Shown: piece after piece, positions 7,486 through 9,333 of the stretch
How the letters are laid out: every line of letters begins with the position of its first letter
Position numbering within the stretch: position 1 is the stretch's first letter
NCBI GenBank assembly: GCA_002383325.1
Contig: DFYJ01000090.1
Location: 1-9,333, forward strand
DNA length: 9,333 nt
Source: Candidatus Aminicenantes bacterium UBA4085
Lineage (GTDB): Bacteria > Acidobacteriota > Aminicenantia > Aminicenantales > UBA4085
Direction: 5' to 3'
Program-made: the position numbers and the translations under genes
The notes under the pieces: model-generated
The model's database searches: none
Told to the model about the DNA's origin: nothing
What the model saw: the letters and a program-made list of their open reading frames with translations, nothing else

Positions 7486-8070
7486 CTAGACCGCGGCCTT
7501 CCGGCCCAGCTCGAAGGCCTTCAGATTGGCTTCCAGGATCTTGTCGCCGCGCCGCTCGAAAAGGACCCGGACGAATTCGCGCAGATTCTCCTCGCGCGGC
7601 AGCAGGAGGCCGGAGGCGGCCCCCAGCATGACCGTGTTCCGGGTCCGGCTGGAGCCGGCGTCCTTGGCCAGGGCCTCGCTGTCCACAATAAGGCTGCCGG
7701 GAACGGCCTTGATCCGCTCCAGCAGGGCGGCCTTGTCGGGGTAGTCGGGGATGTTGACGAAGGGAGCGGAGCTGGTCACGATCCGCCCCTGGGGCGAGAG
7801 GAAGTCCAGGTAGCGCAGGGCCTCCAGGGGCTCGACGCTCAGGATCAGGTCGGCCCCGCCGCGCGGAATGAGATCGCTCCAGATGCGCTCGCTCGACAGC
7901 CGCAAGTGGGAGGTCACGGCCCCGCCCCGCTGGGCCATGCCGTGGACTTCGGCCTGCTTGACGTGGTAGCCCTCCTTGAGGGCGGCGCTGTCGATGACGA
8001 AGGCGATGGACAGGATGCCCTGCCCGCCGACGCCGGCCAGGATAATGTCCTGCTTGCGCTTGTCGCTCAC
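7486..8070 (-). CDS. iorB: Indolepyruvate ferredoxin oxidoreductase, beta subunit
   Basis: This 194-residue protein is the gamma-type domain of the 2-oxoacid:ferredoxin oxidoreductase superfamily. It pairs with IorA to form the coenzyme A-dependent aryl-pyruvate oxidoreductase in the cytosol. GVGGQG (13-18) and EVHGMAQRGG (41-50) are family hallmarks, and the length is normal. I chose the GTG at 8070. It overlaps the iorA stop as GTGA, is preceded by GGAGGGG, and puts the conserved strand DIILAGVGGQG at residue 8. An ATG at 8115 would add a 15-residue, non-conserved extension buried in iorA. The next gene starts 4 nt after the TAG stop. It holds no cofactor itself in known family members; TPP and the Fe-S centre lie in IorA. 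Confidence 0.93.
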   Translation of the reverse strand: MSDKRKQDIILAGVGGQGILSIAFVIDSAALKEGYHVKQAEVHGMAQRGGAVTSHLRLSSERIWSDLIPRGGADLILSVEPLEALRYLDFLSPQGRIVTSSAPFVNIPDYPDKAALLERIKAVPGSLIVDSEALAKDAGSSRTRNTVMLGAASGLLLPREENLREFVRVLFERRGDKILEANLKAFELGRKAAV

Positions 8071-9333
8071 TGGGCCCCTCCAAACTTGTTCTTCTTCTTG
8101 GCCTCTTCCAGGCACTCCCGCACGGCCACAACCACGGACAGGCCGGGGTGGGCGATCTCCTCACGGAACGTCTTCACGTTCTCCTCGTGGAACTTGGGCA
8201 GCGGGGTGATGATCCGAATGCGCTCGGCCGGCACGCCGACGCCCCGGACGATGTCGAGCAACCTCTGTCCGGTCGAGAAGGACGGCTGGGTGCCCGTCAT
8301 GGCCACCGTGCCGTTGTCCAGAATGACCAGGACCATGTCGACGTCGGCGGTCGCGGCGGAGAGCAGAGCGGTGATGCCCGAGTGGCCGAAGGTCGAGTCG
8401 CCGATGACGCCGATCGCGGGATGGATGCCCGCCTCGGCGGCGCCGTGGGCCATGCCGACGCTGGCGCCCATGCAGACGCAGGAGTCGATGGCCTTGTGGG
8501 GCGGAAAGTACCCCAGCGTATAGCAGCCGATGTCGGAGAAGACGACCGCTCCGGGCTGGTCTTCCAGGGCTTTCTTGAGGGCCTTGAAGGTGTCGGCATG
8601 GGGACAGCCGACGCACAGCTGGGGCGGCCGATTGGCCAGGGGAGCGTCGCCGCACGAGCGGCGCTCCAGGGGGGCCAGCCCGAGCGCCGTCCGAACGGAT
8701 TCGGGCGACAGCTCGCCCTGAGCCGGCAGATGGCCGGACAAGCGGCCGATGATCGTCTTGCCGGGGACGCCGAACAGTCCCGTCACCTGCCGCTCGATAA
8801 GGGGATAGCCCTCCTCAGCCACCAGGATGGTGTCGCAGTGCTCGGCCAGGCGGCGGATAAGGTCCTCGGGAACCGGGTAGACGGAGATCTTCAGGATGGA
8901 AGGCCGGACGGCCGCTCCGTCCAGGTTCTCCATGACATAATTGTATCCGATGCCGGAGGCGATGACGCCCAGCCGGCGGTCGGACGGGTTGAGCTCCAGG
9001 CGGGTGAAGGGCGAGGCCGCGGCGTAGCGGGCCAGCTCGGGCTGCAGCTCCAGGACCCGCTTGAACTGGACCCGGGCGTTGCCCGGCAGGAGCGTCCAGC
9101 AGGCCCGGGCCCCGGGCTTGACCTCGTTCTGGGGCCGGGGCGGGCGCGTCTCGACCCCGGCCCGGCTGTGCGACAGCCGGGTCGTCATCCGGACCATGAC
9201 CGGCAGGCCGACCTTCTCCGACAGCTCGTAGGCCTCGCGGGTCATGTCGTAGGCCTCCTGATGGTCCGACGGCTCGAAGCACGGAATCAGGGCGAATTGG
9301 GCGTAGAAGCGGCTGTCCTGCTCGTTCTGCGAG
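8067..9333 (-). CDS. iorA: Indolepyruvate ferredoxin oxidoreductase, alpha subunit, 5' end outside window and no C-terminal ferredoxin domain
   Basis: The frame is open to the window edge; 421 residues are visible from the codon at 9332, although an internal ATG lies at 9245. It is the TPP-dependent subunit that decarboxylates aryl-pyruvates and passes electrons through Fe-S centres. The visible part begins with SQNEQDSRFYAQFA, typical of IorA domain I, followed by the middle domain. The TPP domain carries CVGCPH (240-245), DIGCYTLG (267-274), CMGASVGMAHG (287-297) and the TPP/Mg motif GDSTFGHSG (311-319) to LDNGTVAMTG (338-347). C240, C243, C270 and C407 (in VREC) could hold the proximal [4Fe-4S] cluster. 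The protein ends at residue 421, right after this. The ferredoxin-like tail of canonical IorA, with two CxxCxxCxxxCP motifs, is absent. The TGA overlaps the iorB start. First gene seen in the operon; its promoter is outside. Confidence 0.93.
   Translation of the reverse strand, partial: SQNEQDSRFYAQFALIPCFEPSDHQEAYDMTREAYELSEKVGLPVMVRMTTRLSHSRAGVETRPPRPQNEVKPGARACWTLLPGNARVQFKRVLELQPELARYAAASPFTRLELNPSDRRLGVIASGIGYNYVMENLDGAAVRPSILKISVYPVPEDLIRRLAEHCDTILVAEEGYPLIERQVTGLFGVPGKTIIGRLSGHLPAQGELSPESVRTALGLAPLERRSCGDAPLANRPPQLCVGCPHADTFKALKKALEDQPGAVVFSDIGCYTLGYFPPHKAIDSCVCMGASVGMAHGAAEAGIHPAIGVIGDSTFGHSGITALLSAATADVDMVLVILDNGTVAMTGTQPSFSTGQRLLDIVRGVGVPAERIRIITPLPKFHEENVKTFREEIAHPGLSVVVAVRECLEEAKKKNKFGGAQ
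8075..8081 (-). promoter_or_regulatory. Shine-Dalgarno deciding the GTG start of iorB
   Basis: GGAGGGG on the minus strand, with its GGAGG core 6 nt before the GTG at 8070. It lies in the last codons of iorA (FGGAQ) and, with the GTGA overlap, shows translational coupling of the two subunits. Confidence 0.7.

Noticed and set aside
7486..8115. An upstream ATG (8115) as iorB start
   Set aside because: It would overlap iorA by 49 nt and add a non-conserved extension, whereas GTG at 8070 has GGAGGGG and a GTGA overlap with the iorA stop.
8067..8130. Loss of the IorA ferredoxin domain through a recent frameshift
   Set aside because: The conserved iorB start and its ribosome site follow immediately, leaving no stretch of about 60-90 codons that could encode the missing domain in another frame.
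6597..8523. Plus-strand open frames 6597-7631 and 7459-8523
   Set aside because: Antisense shadows of the CoA-ligase, iorB and iorA genes; low-complexity translations without motifs.

Overview
The window is GC-rich bacterial DNA, and every gene I can support lies on the minus strand, so transcription runs from high to low coordinates. Codons are dominated by G or C at the third position. The content (2-oxoacid fermentation genes, a secreted GH2 glycosidase, a DUF2207 membrane protein) would suit an anaerobic, peptide- and sugar-degrading bacterium. An Acidobacteriota/Aminicenantia-type lineage is my best guess, with low confidence because there is no rRNA or marker gene.

Region 1 (about 9333 down to 3699) is a tight four-gene operon. 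It holds iorA (5' end outside the window), iorB (GTG start overlapping the iorA stop), a fused ADP-forming acyl-CoA synthetase (gap of 4 nt) and an FAD/NAD(P) flavoprotein of the Lpd/SthA class (gap of 3 nt). By family knowledge, IorAB oxidises aryl-pyruvates to aryl-acetyl-CoA and the ADP-forming synthetase cashes the thioester in for ATP. The flavoprotein is a plausible electron acceptor. Two features are unusual. IorA stops exactly where the C-terminal 2[4Fe-4S] ferredoxin domain should begin. The flavoprotein has lost the second redox Cys (CxxxxT, as in SthA) yet keeps the Lpd-type His-Glu pair. Together they suggest a rewired electron exit from the ketoacid oxidoreductase; this is inference.

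Region 2 (3702 down to 1) begins with a good sigma70-like promoter (TTGACG, 16 nt, CATAAT) whose -35 box contains the stop codon of the flavoprotein gene. A short palindrome sits at the predicted start of transcription. It drives a secreted glycoside hydrolase family 2 enzyme and, 23 nt further on, a DUF2207 (YciQ-like) membrane protein with a TTG start, whose Gly-rich C-terminus runs off the window.

No tRNA, rRNA, CRISPR array, mobile element or clear rho-independent terminator was seen. No gene-free stretch exceeds 60 bases. The long plus-strand open frames are codon-aligned antisense shadows.
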